A DNA stretch of 64,000 bases from the NCBI GenBank assembly GCA_900642245.1, contig CAAAJI010000158.1, forward strand, positions 7,856 through 71,855, read 5' to 3'. A program made the position numbers and the translations under genes. Numbering within the stretch: the stretch's first letter is position 1; each line of letters begins with the position of its first letter. Origin of the DNA: Fragilaria radians. Taxonomy: Eukaryota > Bacillariophyta > Fragilariophyceae > Fragilariales > Fragilariaceae. Positions 45,936-57,121 of the stretch are shown here, piece after piece. A model generated the notes under the pieces. The model searched no databases and was not told the DNA's origin. It saw nothing but the letters and a program-made list of their open reading frames with translations.

Positions 45936-48900
45936 TCAAAACCTTTTACCAATCACATGCAACGCATCTACTGCAACCCAAAGCTTGGAACTTGCACTCT
46001 CTTCAATAATACGCTCAATATACGTGATAGCGTCTTCATCGGAAAGATCTAATCGAAGCCTTTCATGTATCCCATCAAGGGCTTGCTCTGGTTTTTGATT
46101 CAAGCAAATATCAGGGAGAATAGACGGTGTCATCAACCTTGCCATCGCCAATATCAAACGAGCATTTTCATGACGGCGAAGTGCCACAAATGCGGCTCCA
46201 GCCAAAGATAAAAAGCGAGAAAAGTTATCGCTTTCACGACCCCCCATACCGTGAATCATTTGTTCAGTAATTCTTAAAGGAAGATATTTCTTAGGGTCTT
46301 TTCCGAGAATAAAGGAATAGTCACAATGAAAAAGATATCCATTTTGATGTAAAAGTAAATTATCAAGGTGACGGTCTCCAATACCAAGTATATAAGTTAT
46401 CACGCTGTACCCCGCACAGCTTTTGACGTAGGTATCCATAACTTTCTTTTGAATAAAGTAGGGCGCATTAGGATCGTATGCTGTGCTACGAAAGAAATCT
46501 TGAATTGGATTGTTTACAAGAGAGTTCTCATTATATTCACCGCAAGTTACAGTTTTTGGCTTTGTCGGTGAGTGCGGAAGGGACTGGTAATTCAAAAGTC
46601 CTGCTTTTGCTACTTCAGACAAGGGGTCTCTTACTTCCACTAACACTTCTGACTTTCGTACCACGCTTTCTTCGGAGCACGACCTGGCAAAAATTGAGCC
46701 AGGACATGACTGACAAATGTCGCTTAGTGGAACACTACCAGGAATCCATTCGATAAATCCTCGTTTACATCCGACAGGAATACACCGGAATGTAATAAGC
46801 TTCATATCAAGGCCGGATTGCTTCAGCAATGAATCACAAAGATTTATAAGTTGAATGGTGAACATTTCTTGACGTAGGTCATCGTCGTGCTTGTAAAGCA
46901 ACATTCGTTTTCGCGTTAAGGGTCCATTCATATGCTTTCCTACACCAATTTGTTGATTCGTAATTCTTAATTCGATTTCCAAATTACCTGGAGCAGGGGC
47001 CATCTCACCAGATATATTTCCGTTGGAATCAAATGACTCAGTAAGCTCTAAAGACCATGCCTTAGCAGTGAAATTTTCTGTGTAAGGAGTTGAAAGCGAC
47101 TCCTTGGCAAGGATTGTCTCCCACATTGATTTCATATCAACCCAGCAGTGGCCCACACTCTGCAATGCTTCGTTGTTGTTCCCATTGACTGATGCTCGTG
47201 ATATACCTAGGGACAATGTTTGTGGTGGTCCCCAACAAGACCGGGTTAGGAAGGTTAGATTTCCGCCAGTGGCCCATTGATGAGATTGATTACCAGAAGG
47301 GCTACTTTTTGCTGATTGTTGGACGACTCCAGCGACTGCTGCTTGCACACAATACGCTTCACCTTGGGAAATTTGTGAAGGAGAATTAATTTCATGAATA
47401 CTAAGAATCTCAATCGTTGTTTTGTAAATAAATTCCGACTTGAACGGTGACTCATGGAAAGATGGATCCATCCGTTCTCCATTTTTAACCACTTGTGCAT
47501 CGAACGTTAACAAAAGAGGGAAATGTGCCGAAGGGAGGATGTAGCTTTCGTCACTGTCGATGGAGATCAATCGCTCTTGTGTTTCGATCGGATTGATAAT
47601 CCTCAAAGGAGTTTGGCTCGAAGCCATGATGTTTTTCAGTCCCTTTCGCATGTCATCCGTTACCTTTGCCAACTCAGACTCTTTGCTTGCGGACCATGGC
47701 TGAAGGGCCCAGTCGGCAATTTTTTGACTAATCGACTTCAACAAAGATCGCTCGATTGCGTCACAGATATCATCAAGATCTTTCAAAAAATACGAAAATG
47801 TCGCAAGTCTTTCTTTCAGGTCCATAGGTTTGGGAGAGGAGGGTACAACTGCGGCGATTGAGCTCAATTTATCTTTAGTTGGAACGATGTCATTTCCTCC
47901 TTCGTGTCTGGCCAAGGATCCATGCTTAGTTTTTGTATTATTTTTACTCTTCTTGAAAATTTTGAGCAACAATGTCGGCTTCTTAACAGATGATGAATGA
48001 GAAGATTTGGTGTCACTTGAAGCACTCTCTGTAGACTTAGAAATCTCAAGGAGATCAGGGGTGTTACGATGTGAATTACAATCTGCTTCACTACAAGCCA
48101 ATCCATTCCTCTCACATTCTGGAGCTAGCTGAGATTCTAATTGCCTTTGCGCTGAATAAAGCCGTTCAAGTGCATGCGTCAATTTGAACCTAGAAGTTTC
48201 CTTCTCTCTTAATGTTTCAAAGGTTGCAATGTAAGATAGCAGCAAAAAGTAAACATGTTGACAGAATTCTTCGTCTTGGCGACACTAAAGGAAATGATGC
48301 GTGAGTATTCAACGCCGTAAAACATATCTTACCTAACCGCATCTAACTTACCGTCTCCAATAGCATGGCGCAAATTGCTTTACCAAAATCAGACTGGTCA
48401 TCCTGGTCATGTTTACCTTCTGGATTCACTGGTTGAAAGTTATGACACATACAACTGACCATTTGAAGCATAACAGATTTAGCAATCATCAACCATCTTT
48501 CATCCCGAAGCATCGTTTGTAGAATTTCTAATGAAGATTGCTCTTTGGTTGAATTAATGAGATCCGAAAGTTGAGCATCATCGAAATCTGATCGGTGTGC
48601 CTGCATACATGTGAGCAGAGCATCGATAGGATTCCACTTGGATATCAATTCTTCTTTGGAAAGCAAAGGGCACTTTCGAAAGCTCATGACGGATCTAGAG
48701 ACAAGATTTTCATTAGAAATTGCGTTTGTGGGGTTAGTGGTCGAAATAAGGGCTTTTGCTGCTTTTACTGTTGTGGGTGCTTCCATTTCGCCTGATATTA
48801 CTCTAGCTGCAAGTTCCGACATGAGAACTTCAAGACGAGTTGGATGATGACCATTCTCGTGAGATTTATTATTTGAGTACCAAAATGGATGATATTCTTG

Positions 48901-49740
48901 AGAATGTCTTCGGACTTGTACACCATCCGCTGATGCAATGACATTCTTTTTTCGTGGGGATTGAGCTTTGATGGACGCGTTGGTTGCAGTGGACTTCGAA
49001 TCTCGTTCCGCAAAGCCGCTGCGTGATTGCGCAGGAGTATAACAACAGGTTATTTGAATCGCTTGGCCTTGAACAAACAAATCTCGAATTTCAGCTGCGG
49101 CTGATTCATGATCCATGGTACGAATGGATCGGCTGTTGACAGCTGCAATAATGGAACCTCGAAGCACACCAGCTGTTTCAGCAATAGAGTATGATTTCTG
49201 TACCAAAGCAAAGTTTCCACAAGTTGCCCATGAAATTCCGTAAGGTCCATTATTGAAGAAAATGACACTATATGTTTGTCCCTTTCTGAAAAATCGCATA
49301 GAGCAATATCCATAATGAGCGTTTGAAATGTGTTTGGACTCTACGAAATGAGATTGATTCAAATCTTCGCGCGTGTATCCTTCATATTGCCAAATACGCT
49401 CCAAGGCTTGCCGAGATGGTTCACCCAACATGCCGATCCCATTAATATCCAAGAGAATACTCCCTTCCTTAACTCCAGCAAGCTGTGCTTGTGATTTTGG
49501 CTGTAATTCACGTACATATAATCCTAGAGAAATATTGGAGAGAGTGACACCCACTTTATCCCTTTGTTCCATTGCATTGGCAGGTATTGTAACAGAATAC
49601 GTGACATAGGATGGTATTCCAGCGTCACCAATACCTTGGCGTGTGGGCTGGTAATCTGTGGATGCATAAAAATCTCTACCAAAGACTGCATTGATCCAAT
49701 CTTGGCGAATATCATTTCGATCCAACTCACTCACAACCAT
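45936..49740 (-). CDS. PDZ-PDZ-phosphoinositide 3-kinase (Vps34-like) fusion
   Basis: Two exons (49740-48352 and 48284-45936) with a 67-nt phase-0 intron (GTAAGT...CTTTAG) give 1245 residues. Exon 1 carries two PDZ-like domains, about residues 57-115 (VGVTLSNISLGLYVRELQP, GVKEGSILLDINGIG) and 150-235 (VLRGSIIAAVNSRSIRTMD). Exon 2 ends in a class III PI3K catalytic domain: DDDLRQEMFTIQLI (about 929), VMDTYVKSCAGYSVITYILG, the catalytic loop GIGDRHLDNLLLHQNGYLF (about 1094), HCDYSFILGKDP with the metal-binding Asp, and RLDLSDEDAITYIERIIEES, nearly identical in style to Vps34. Vps34 makes PI3P on endosomes and autophagic membranes. The usual Vps34 C2 and helical layout is not obvious. About 200 residues separate HFPLLLTFDAQ from RKRMLLYKHDDDLRQE in the kinase N-lobe. 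Confidence 0.85.
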
Positions 49741-50967
49741 GTTAAAGGCCACTCGAGAGAACTCACTTACTTTTTGCCTTGTATTTCGTTGAATGAACAG
49801 TCAATGAATAACTACTGCCAAGATCAGAAATTATGAAAGCAGAATCGACTTAAAATACTTGTCTTTTTTTCTCTCGATCAATCAATCTATCTATCTATCT
49901 ATATTTCTATCAAATCCACTCTCTCTAGTTGTATCGGTTCGATTCCTCCCTCCCCTTGATCTTGTAATGATCAATTGCCAACACTGACAAGCAGTGCGCT
50001 AAGTTTTAATTTTGTTACCGGAGATTTGTGCAAGTACTGAAATTCAACTAAATACCAGATCGTGCATCCACGAAAAGCACATGATAACCATCCTGTATTC
50101 GAAATACAAAACAATGCGAACGTTAGTTTGGAGTTCGGTTCTTGTCGTCTCCGAGTAAGTCAAAGGTAACGTTAAGGATAAAACACGGGGTTTCATACGT
50201 ATGCGAAAGATGCATTCGCACCCGTAGCACGCCCAATCTAAGAATTGATACATCAACAGAAAATGTTCACATCCAACCTTTGAGCTCACTTAAATATTTA
50301 CAGGAAGGTGATGAGAGCTGCTTCTAACTCATGTGTTTGGAGCCTAGAGTGACCATAAGGAATACTGCATGATGAACAGGGTTATATGTAAATCTGTTGT
50401 ACGTTAGACTTTGCTTCCTTCATGAAAAGACTTACCAGTATACAAGTAAGCACCTATCCAGTTTTTAATAATTTCCTGAAAGATGGGGGGGGAAATAACA
50501 ACAAATTGAGCAAGTGGAAATTATAGTTATCACGAATATTAAGTTGTGAATACGGTCTAGAAGAAAGTTGCCGGAAGCAATCCACATTGAGAAAGTTAGC
50601 ATACTCTTAAAATGAATTGAATAAGGTGGTTTCTTTCTACGGTAATGATCCTAAGAGCGACTCAACTTGTCTAAATGAAAATTAGGCACAGAGGAGTGCT
50701 CTCATTGAATGGATAGTGATGACGGTTTAGAATCTTACCAATTAGATTAAAGGAGTCCCTAAGAATTAGTAGGAATTCAAATGGTAATCTCAATATAATT
50801 TATTTTTTGCCGGGAAAACCATAGGTGATCATAATTCAAAATATAAAAAGATTGGAATCAAGCACAATGAAGTCAAAGGCTTTTGATAAACAGTTCTTGG
50901 AAAGATTCTGCTCAGAAATTAATGGTCTCCTTGAAGTTCAAATTCTGAGAGATTGGTGAGTCTAAGA
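49741..50967. other. Intergenic, with a short CTAT repeat
   Basis: The promoter side of the PDZ-PI3K gene. A CTAT tetranucleotide run lies near 49887-49904. No further gene is supported up to the LTR at 50968. Confidence 0.5.
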
Positions 50968-51212
50968 TCTAAACTAACTTATCGTTATTGACCACCAACT
51001 TGTCCTTCAGAACAAATTGAAGAGATTTGTATAAAGAGATGGGAAGATTTTTAAGAGCAGGATCTATTTCTTCACGAGAGCTCACGCACATCTCTTGAGA
51101 AGGGGTCAAGATGGTCTCCCGGAGAGAAGTTCTCTAAGTCTACACCAGACTAAAGAATAAAAGTAATCTAAAATAGATTATACTTTATCATCGTGCTATT
51201 TCTATATCTCAC
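50968..51212 (+). repeat. Solo Copia LTR fragment (family 1)
   Basis: Matches 21915-22157 in the same orientation over about 245 bp with scattered differences. No gag or pol sequence follows, so it is a solo LTR or truncated remnant. Confidence 0.75.
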
Positions 51213-52669
51213 AATACAGCACAGCCTTGGAAAATTCTATATACATTTTTTCACTTGGCAGCAATTCTTGAATTATCACTAACTTTAGGTGATCGGGCAT
51301 AATAGTAAGTATACCCAAATATAGCAACAGAGTCAAACGAACACTTAAGCAATATTTTCCGTGAATAGATATGTAAGTAAGGGATTAAACTATTGATTTA
51401 CTGACCATAAACATGTAGCTCCTTTAAAATGGATTAATATCATTTCATTGATACGAGGCTATGTTAGACGGGAAAACGCTCTAAACCAATGTTTAATCTT
51501 GAGAGTAGTTTATTTTTTCGTTCAACGCATTCACGATTAGGAGCTATAAGACGTTTTCGACACAGGATATAAGAGTATTGACCCTTATTGCTTCCACTTT
51601 ACTTTTGACTAGATATTGATCCGATACGTAATTATAGTAGCAAAACTGCTATTTGAGCTCAATCAACTCCGTTGAACTCAACGATTGATGCGCCTTTGGT
51701 TTCTCATTCATAGAAAAGATATCAGTCCCAATACGGCTTTGGATTTTTGAAGTAAAATATTGCATTATTCCATCGTTGTCGGCAACACAGTTATCAGTGG
51801 TGGATGGCTAGAATAGTGGCATCAGGTGTCTTATTATTGTCAACTCAAATATTGACTGTTAATGGGGAGGTTTCAGCCTAAATAAGTGTCGACAAAAAAT
51901 AGTATCTGTTGATAACTTGGTAGTATTTGGCTCTTGCCATAATTAACATAAAATCTCAATCGTCTCACTAGTACAGTAATTTCGCATCTATTGGATCCTC
52001 CGTTTCAGCTTAAAGTCAAACACTCCGGTCTGTCCGTCTGTGTTGACTGAGGCACCTTCTGTGTTGTCGCTATAAAGTGCACGAATAAAAGAACCCAAAT
52101 AATGATGGTAATATTTGTTCATACAAGTACCCTAGAGCGTGTGAGTACAGTTTGGTTCTTGTGAATCAACCTAAAGAAAAGTTGGTATGGTCTACTAAAT
52201 TCTATACATAAACGAATATTGAGCTTGATGTAAAGCTTATTATATAGTGGTTCCATCTGAAATACATCAAAACATACTTAGCTGTTTTGCTGCCGAGACT
52301 AAAGTATAGCATATTTGAGTACACTTGCGATTCATGCACAAATTAATTATTGATTTGATATAGCGCGGCCACAACAAGTTAAAATTGCAACGCTACAAGA
52401 ATTTAATTGAAGTAGGTTTAAAAATTGAAATTTTTGATGGCTATTGTTTTCTCAAGAAAAGATCTTTAACATCTGCAGTAGCCAAGATACAAATTTAACG
52501 CTGGTTGCTGTAACGTTTCTAAGATATTGTTGTATTTTTTCACGAATGACTGAGATCATTCCAATTCTTTCATTCGTCTCAAACTCTGGGCTAATTTTTG
52601 CATTCTTTCGTTGCACTCATTTTGCATGCATATAGTATTTTTTCAAAGGAACAGCGTCCAAAGTAGTAG
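51213..52669. other. Intergenic, no supported gene
   Basis: About 1.45 kb of AT-rich DNA with only short frames (for example 52444-52635) and no recognised product. Confidence 0.5.
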
Positions 52670-52774
52670 TGTATATTTGTACTGTACTACTATTTCGAAG
52701 TCGTAATGCATTTTTGTACTGCACTACTATTTCGAAGTCGTAGTGTATTGTTGTACTGTACTACTATTTCGAAG
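52670..52774. repeat. 37-bp tandem repeat, about 2.8 copies
   Basis: Units begin at 52670, 52707 and 52744; the third stops after 31 bp. Each shares the core GTACTACTATTTCGAAG or a one-base variant. The palindromic TTCGAA inside the core is perfectly kept in all three. The array ends about 540 bp upstream of the gene at 53311. Confidence 0.9.
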
Positions 52775-53310
52775 TGTATGTTTGTCGTTTTTTTGTATTT
52801 CAAATATTGGACCAATGCGACTTGACCGCGCACCAATCGGATAAGTTAACGGATGAGCGAAGTGAATGTTCGCCGAAGGAAATCTTGGTCGTGAGAAAAA
52901 TTTGGGAACTGTTCTCTTTAGTAGGATTCGTACGAAATACAAATATAGAGAGTATGATTGGCCATAACGAGGTCCACGCTAAGTATCGATGTAAAATTTC
53001 ATATGTCACAAGGCACATATTACTATTTTTGTTCACGAACCCCTCCCGTTTACCCCCTCCCCCTTCGTATCCGATCTCGTGCCCATTTGTTAATTTTCGA
53101 ACGATTCGTCTTCATCACAACCGAATTAATTCTGTTCGACACTTTTCATTGGTTTCGTTAAATCATTTCAATTGCGTTGGTAGATTACATTTGCTGTTTT
53201 CTTCGTCGTTGTCATCGCAGCTTAAAATATAGATAGATTGATCAACAGAGCGCGCAGAAGTTTGCATAATTCTGTAACTCTCTTCGAGTTTCCAAAAAAT
53301 TAACTATAGG
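52775..53310. other. Upstream region of the Ser/Pro-rich gene
   Basis: About 540 bp with open frames on both strands at 52774-53232, none with recognisable product. It presumably contains the promoter and 5' UTR of the next gene. Confidence 0.4.
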
Positions 53311-54966
53311 ATGAAACGAGATACGAATTTGGATGTTTGGGGGGATTACTCCCGTGATTTATTACGAGTTGTCGATTCTCTTTGTACATGGCCTTTGGTA
53401 GATGAGTATCATCAAAACTGGATTCAGTCATCGCCCAAGACACCCTCTTCTTCATCGTCTTCCTTGGCATCTACTCAATCCAACACCAATGTAACAAATG
53501 AAATCACTTGTGATAACAGCAGTATCAGCAGCAGTAGCAAGCTCAAAAGTGAAAGGAAAAGTCTTCCGATCAGTAGGATAGAAAATGATGTTGGTGATGA
53601 CGATGCAAGTTCTGTAGCATCTGATTGTGTACCTTGGGGTATGACAGACGAAGATGCCTTGGATGAAATTGAGTTCACACGAGAATTAATGGGATACGAA
53701 GAAGGATTTGATGATTACAATTATTATCGACTTCAGCGTATATTGAAAAAAGCTGAAGAAGAAGCTGAAGAGGAAGAACGGGAGGAAGCCAAGGCCAACA
53801 ATAGAGATATTGTTGACACAACGAAAAATAATCAACTAGGTCAACGTCCTCCAGTAGTCTCTTCTTCAAGAATCAAGTTTAGAAGACACAATCAACACGA
53901 CATGAAGAAAAATGTTGTAAATACTAATCAACAAGCAGCAGCCGCAGCACGACCAGCAAGTCCTCTACCAAGACTACCTCTTATTTGTCGAAGAATCAGT
54001 ATTCCAAAAAAATATCCTAATTTCCTTTCATCTCCAGCATCTCCTCGAAGAGATACCAGTAATCCTCCTCCTTCTTCATCTACACCCCCCTCAGCATCAC
54101 CAATACTACAGCAAGCACCTATGGTGATTCCGAAGGAGAATGCAGCAACAAGAAAAGTGGATGTAAATCATGAGATTCCATCCTTCTTTGTCTCAATTCC
54201 CTCATCACCACCATCACATATGAGTGCTGCCCTTGCCCCAACATCTCCGTCACCTGGCGTCGAGTGTTCTATACTTTATAGTCCTAAACCTCCTCCGGTA
54301 TCGACTTCAAGCACACAACGACAATCACCGACAGTACTTCAAAAGGAGCCTGAAATCATTCCTTCTTCGAAGGAGATTGGGGATATTGTGGCATGTGGAT
54401 CTTCGCCGGATCCTAATCCGCTTGTTCGAATGACTCGATCTTTAAATGGTGTATCATCTGGTATTCAATTGGTGTACGACATAGTCCCAATATCTTCCTC
54501 TTTGTCACCATCTCAGGAAAAGCAAATTGTACAATCATTCTCGATTCCTACTAATCCTTCTTCATCTCAACTTGCCCCTCCTCTTCCTGATATGAAACAT
54601 GGACATCCTCGTCACCATCGTCGGACACGATCAGGTGGATCAGTAGCTGCATTAGCAGCGTCAACATCTCATAATCTACCATTAAGGTCTGGACGACATG
54701 TGGTTCCATCCAACACTATCACATGCAACAATGACAAGAACACAACTCACATGACTGCTGCAATTCATTCGAAACCACCCACATGGAGAATTGCCGGTGG
54801 TCATCATCGTCGAACACGTTCCAATGGAGAATTAATACTTCTCGATTCCTCAGACAATAACAAATCGAAAGATGTTGCTGCTCATGCTGTTGATTCTCAT
54901 GCGAATATTGATATTGATGCTCATCGTTTCAAGTGGTTTCCACATTTTAACCATAAGACGTCGTGA
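53311..54966 (+). CDS. Hypothetical Ser/Pro-rich protein with repeated RRTRS motif
   Basis: 551 residues, single exon, ATG start. Residues 1-40 look ordered (DVWGDYSRDLLRVVDSLCTW). They are followed by Ser-rich linkers, an acidic stretch (DDDASSVASDCVPWGMTDED), and a charged helix near residues 145-165 made mostly of Glu, Ala and Lys. The middle is long disordered Pro/Ser sequence. Near the C-terminus a short motif appears twice: HHRRTRSGGS and GHHRRTRSNGE. R-x-R-x-S-like sites are typical kinase or 14-3-3 targets. No known domain is recognised. Composition suggests a cytoplasmic regulatory scaffold. Confidence 0.75.
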   Translation: MKRDTNLDVWGDYSRDLLRVVDSLCTWPLVDEYHQNWIQSSPKTPSSSSSSLASTQSNTNVTNEITCDNSSISSSSKLKSERKSLPISRIENDVGDDDASSVASDCVPWGMTDEDALDEIEFTRELMGYEEGFDDYNYYRLQRILKKAEEEAEEEEREEAKANNRDIVDTTKNNQLGQRPPVVSSSRIKFRRHNQHDMKKNVVNTNQQAAAAARPASPLPRLPLICRRISIPKKYPNFLSSPASPRRDTSNPPPSSSTPPSASPILQQAPMVIPKENAATRKVDVNHEIPSFFVSIPSSPPSHMSAALAPTSPSPGVECSILYSPKPPPVSTSSTQRQSPTVLQKEPEIIPSSKEIGDIVACGSSPDPNPLVRMTRSLNGVSSGIQLVYDIVPISSSLSPSQEKQIVQSFSIPTNPSSSQLAPPLPDMKHGHPRHHRRTRSGGSVAALAASTSHNLPLRSGRHVVPSNTITCNNDKNTTHMTAAIHSKPPTWRIAGGHHRRTRSNGELILLDSSDNNKSKDVAAHAVDSHANIDIDAHRFKWFPHFNHKTS

Positions 54967-55680
54967 CTTTTTTTATCTGGTGAGTTAATCTGTGTTACAA
55001 AACTTTATCATAACGGACATTTTATGATTCACAAAAATTCGATGGAATACATTTATGCGTTAACCTATTTGGGGATTTTTATAGAAATAGAGTTTTATAA
55101 ATATGTGTTAACTTGAATCCACTTTCAGTTTTTTATTTGTATATATGCTCTGCTGATAATATATCTTATCTTTGTCATTGAAAGTCTCTTTATAGCTCCT
55201 TTTCCTTAGAGTGGTCATCGTCTATTGATGAAGAACCATGGACACGTTTTCCATGTACTTTCTTCTCTAGAGGTTTTGTTCATCAATAAGACTGACTGAC
55301 AACATGATCATGGTGTAGAACATGCTGACAACATCCTTCTTGGTTAGAACGTGTGGTTATTCCAAAACTAAGAAGAATAGTGATTACTATTGCTAAGTGA
55401 CAATTGCATAATCATGTATATTTTTTTTATATTTTCTTCTCTTGACTATTTTTTTTCTTGCCTTCTTTTTGGGAAACCCATTCCTCCTTGATCACCTGAC
55501 ACAAAAAGTTATTACCACATTGTGTTTGATCTGATAAGGAATTGTACTCTTTTGATTTTCTTGCTGTCGTTCAACATAATTCTTAACTTCACATTCTTCC
55601 AAATCTGTGTGTGTGTGCTTGTGTTGTTTGTTGCCTGTACTTTATTGAAAGTGGCTGGCTCTCTGGTGGTAACTTGTCTT
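54967..55680. other. Intergenic between convergent genes
   Basis: The 3' flanks of the Ser/Pro-rich gene and the NYN gene. No gene is supported; the open frame at 55522-55842 is antisense to the NYN 3' exon. Confidence 0.5.
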
Positions 55681-57121
55681 CTACGGTCCAGCACCAGCAT
55701 CATCATTGTTATCCATATTCGATGCTGCTCCTCCTCCATCTGCCATGAAATATTTTTGACGTTCAATCTCCATAATCATGGGATGACGTGGATTGGGAAT
55801 GAAATCCAATTCCTGCTGACCATAATCATTCCTGCTGCCTAGATCACAAAAGGCAAAGGATACACGACCCCATTCACGCTGCAACCACTGCTCCATGTTG
55901 GGATTACGCGCCATTGCATCACGGTACATATCATTGCTCAAGACATATCCTGACTCCTGTCCACGCTCCTTCGCACGGACACGATCGCGATGAGCGATCG
56001 AAAGGACGTATGCATCGTCATCGTCCTTAGGAGGTGCTGCCACCAAAAGACCTTGATCTTTCAAGTTTTTCAAGATTTCTACTTTCTCCGTTAACATCAG
56101 TGCATTTCCTGTTTCAAATCAGTCAATGGGGAGAGAGGATCAAAAGGTTTAGAACCAATGGTTTGACGCAAATAACGAAAAAGTCAATTATAATTTATAT
56201 AAACGTACCAGACTGAGCATCTCCAGCCCTTGGTTTAAGGCGAAACCAAGGTGCGGGCAAAACCACAAGTACCCGAATGTTGGCCTGCTGAAAGTAATCA
56301 ACTGCAACTTGGATTCCACGATGATCGGGTTCTCGTTGATTAGTTCCAGCAACGGCAGATATGGCGTCAGCATAAGCATATGCGACATTGGCTCCATCTA
56401 TGACCACCAAGGGTTCAAGTGCATCCAACGAAACGACACCCTCCATACGTTCAATTTGATGCAATTCTTCGTTGTACGTCTGAGGTATAACTTCTTCCAA
56501 TTCCATAAGAATCTCATCATCAACAGCAGATAACTCACTGTTACTGTTTTGATCACCATTTCCTTGACCAATGACAAAACGACTCTGGATTAGTCCAGGA
56601 GATTTAGGATTCTTAATAATTCGTTTACCAAACTTGTAGTTATCGTTATGATCGGGGTATGTATTATAATGGTTGTCATATACGCGGTTATACTGATGAT
56701 AATGGTCATATGCACGATTACGTATATCATACGAATGGTCATAATTTCGGGTGTCGTAAGAACCACGTCCTCTAAAATATCCGGTATCATAACGACCACC
56801 TCGTCCTCCACGATAGAAATTTCCACCACCACGTCCTGGACGTGGATAATAGGGAGCACTGTAGTGGTGAGGATTATTCATAGCAAAATTGTTTGGATGA
56901 TGACTATGATGATAACCTGAATATTGATACTGATCTGGATCATCGGGCAACTCTGCATTTGCATTTTCACCACCAATAACTATACGAAACTTGGATTTCG
57001 TGGTTGTTCCTGCATTTCCAGTAGAGGATGAAGCAAGAGTTGACAAACTTTTGGAATCTTTTGGATTCGCATTGGTCAGAGGAAGTCCTTCTTGAACCAA
57101 TTTAGGGCGTGACTCGGACAT
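55681..57121 (-). CDS. NYN/PIN-type ribonuclease (Zc3h12/Regnase-like) with RGG region
   Basis: Exon 1 (57121-56209) and exon 2 (56108-55681) meet in phase 1 across a 100-nt intron (GTACGT...AAACAG). The protein has 446 residues. The N-terminal half is disordered, with an RGG-type RNA-binding stretch (RGGGNFYRGGRGGRY) and Tyr/His/Asp repeats. The C-terminal NYN domain begins at EPLVVIDGANVAYAY, with the first catalytic Asp, and continues with GIQVAVDYFQQANIRVLVVL. Across the splice come LKDQGLLVAAPPKDDDDAYV and YVLSNDMYRDAM, which supply the remaining acidic metal ligands. This set is that of Regnase/N4BP1-like endoribonucleases, which cut mRNA with Mg2+. There is no CCCH finger; the RGG region may replace it. 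Confidence 0.85.

Noticed and set aside
49930..49955. B-box-like GGTTCGATTCC
   Set aside because: No T-stem complement on either side, and no A-box or anticodon arm upstream.
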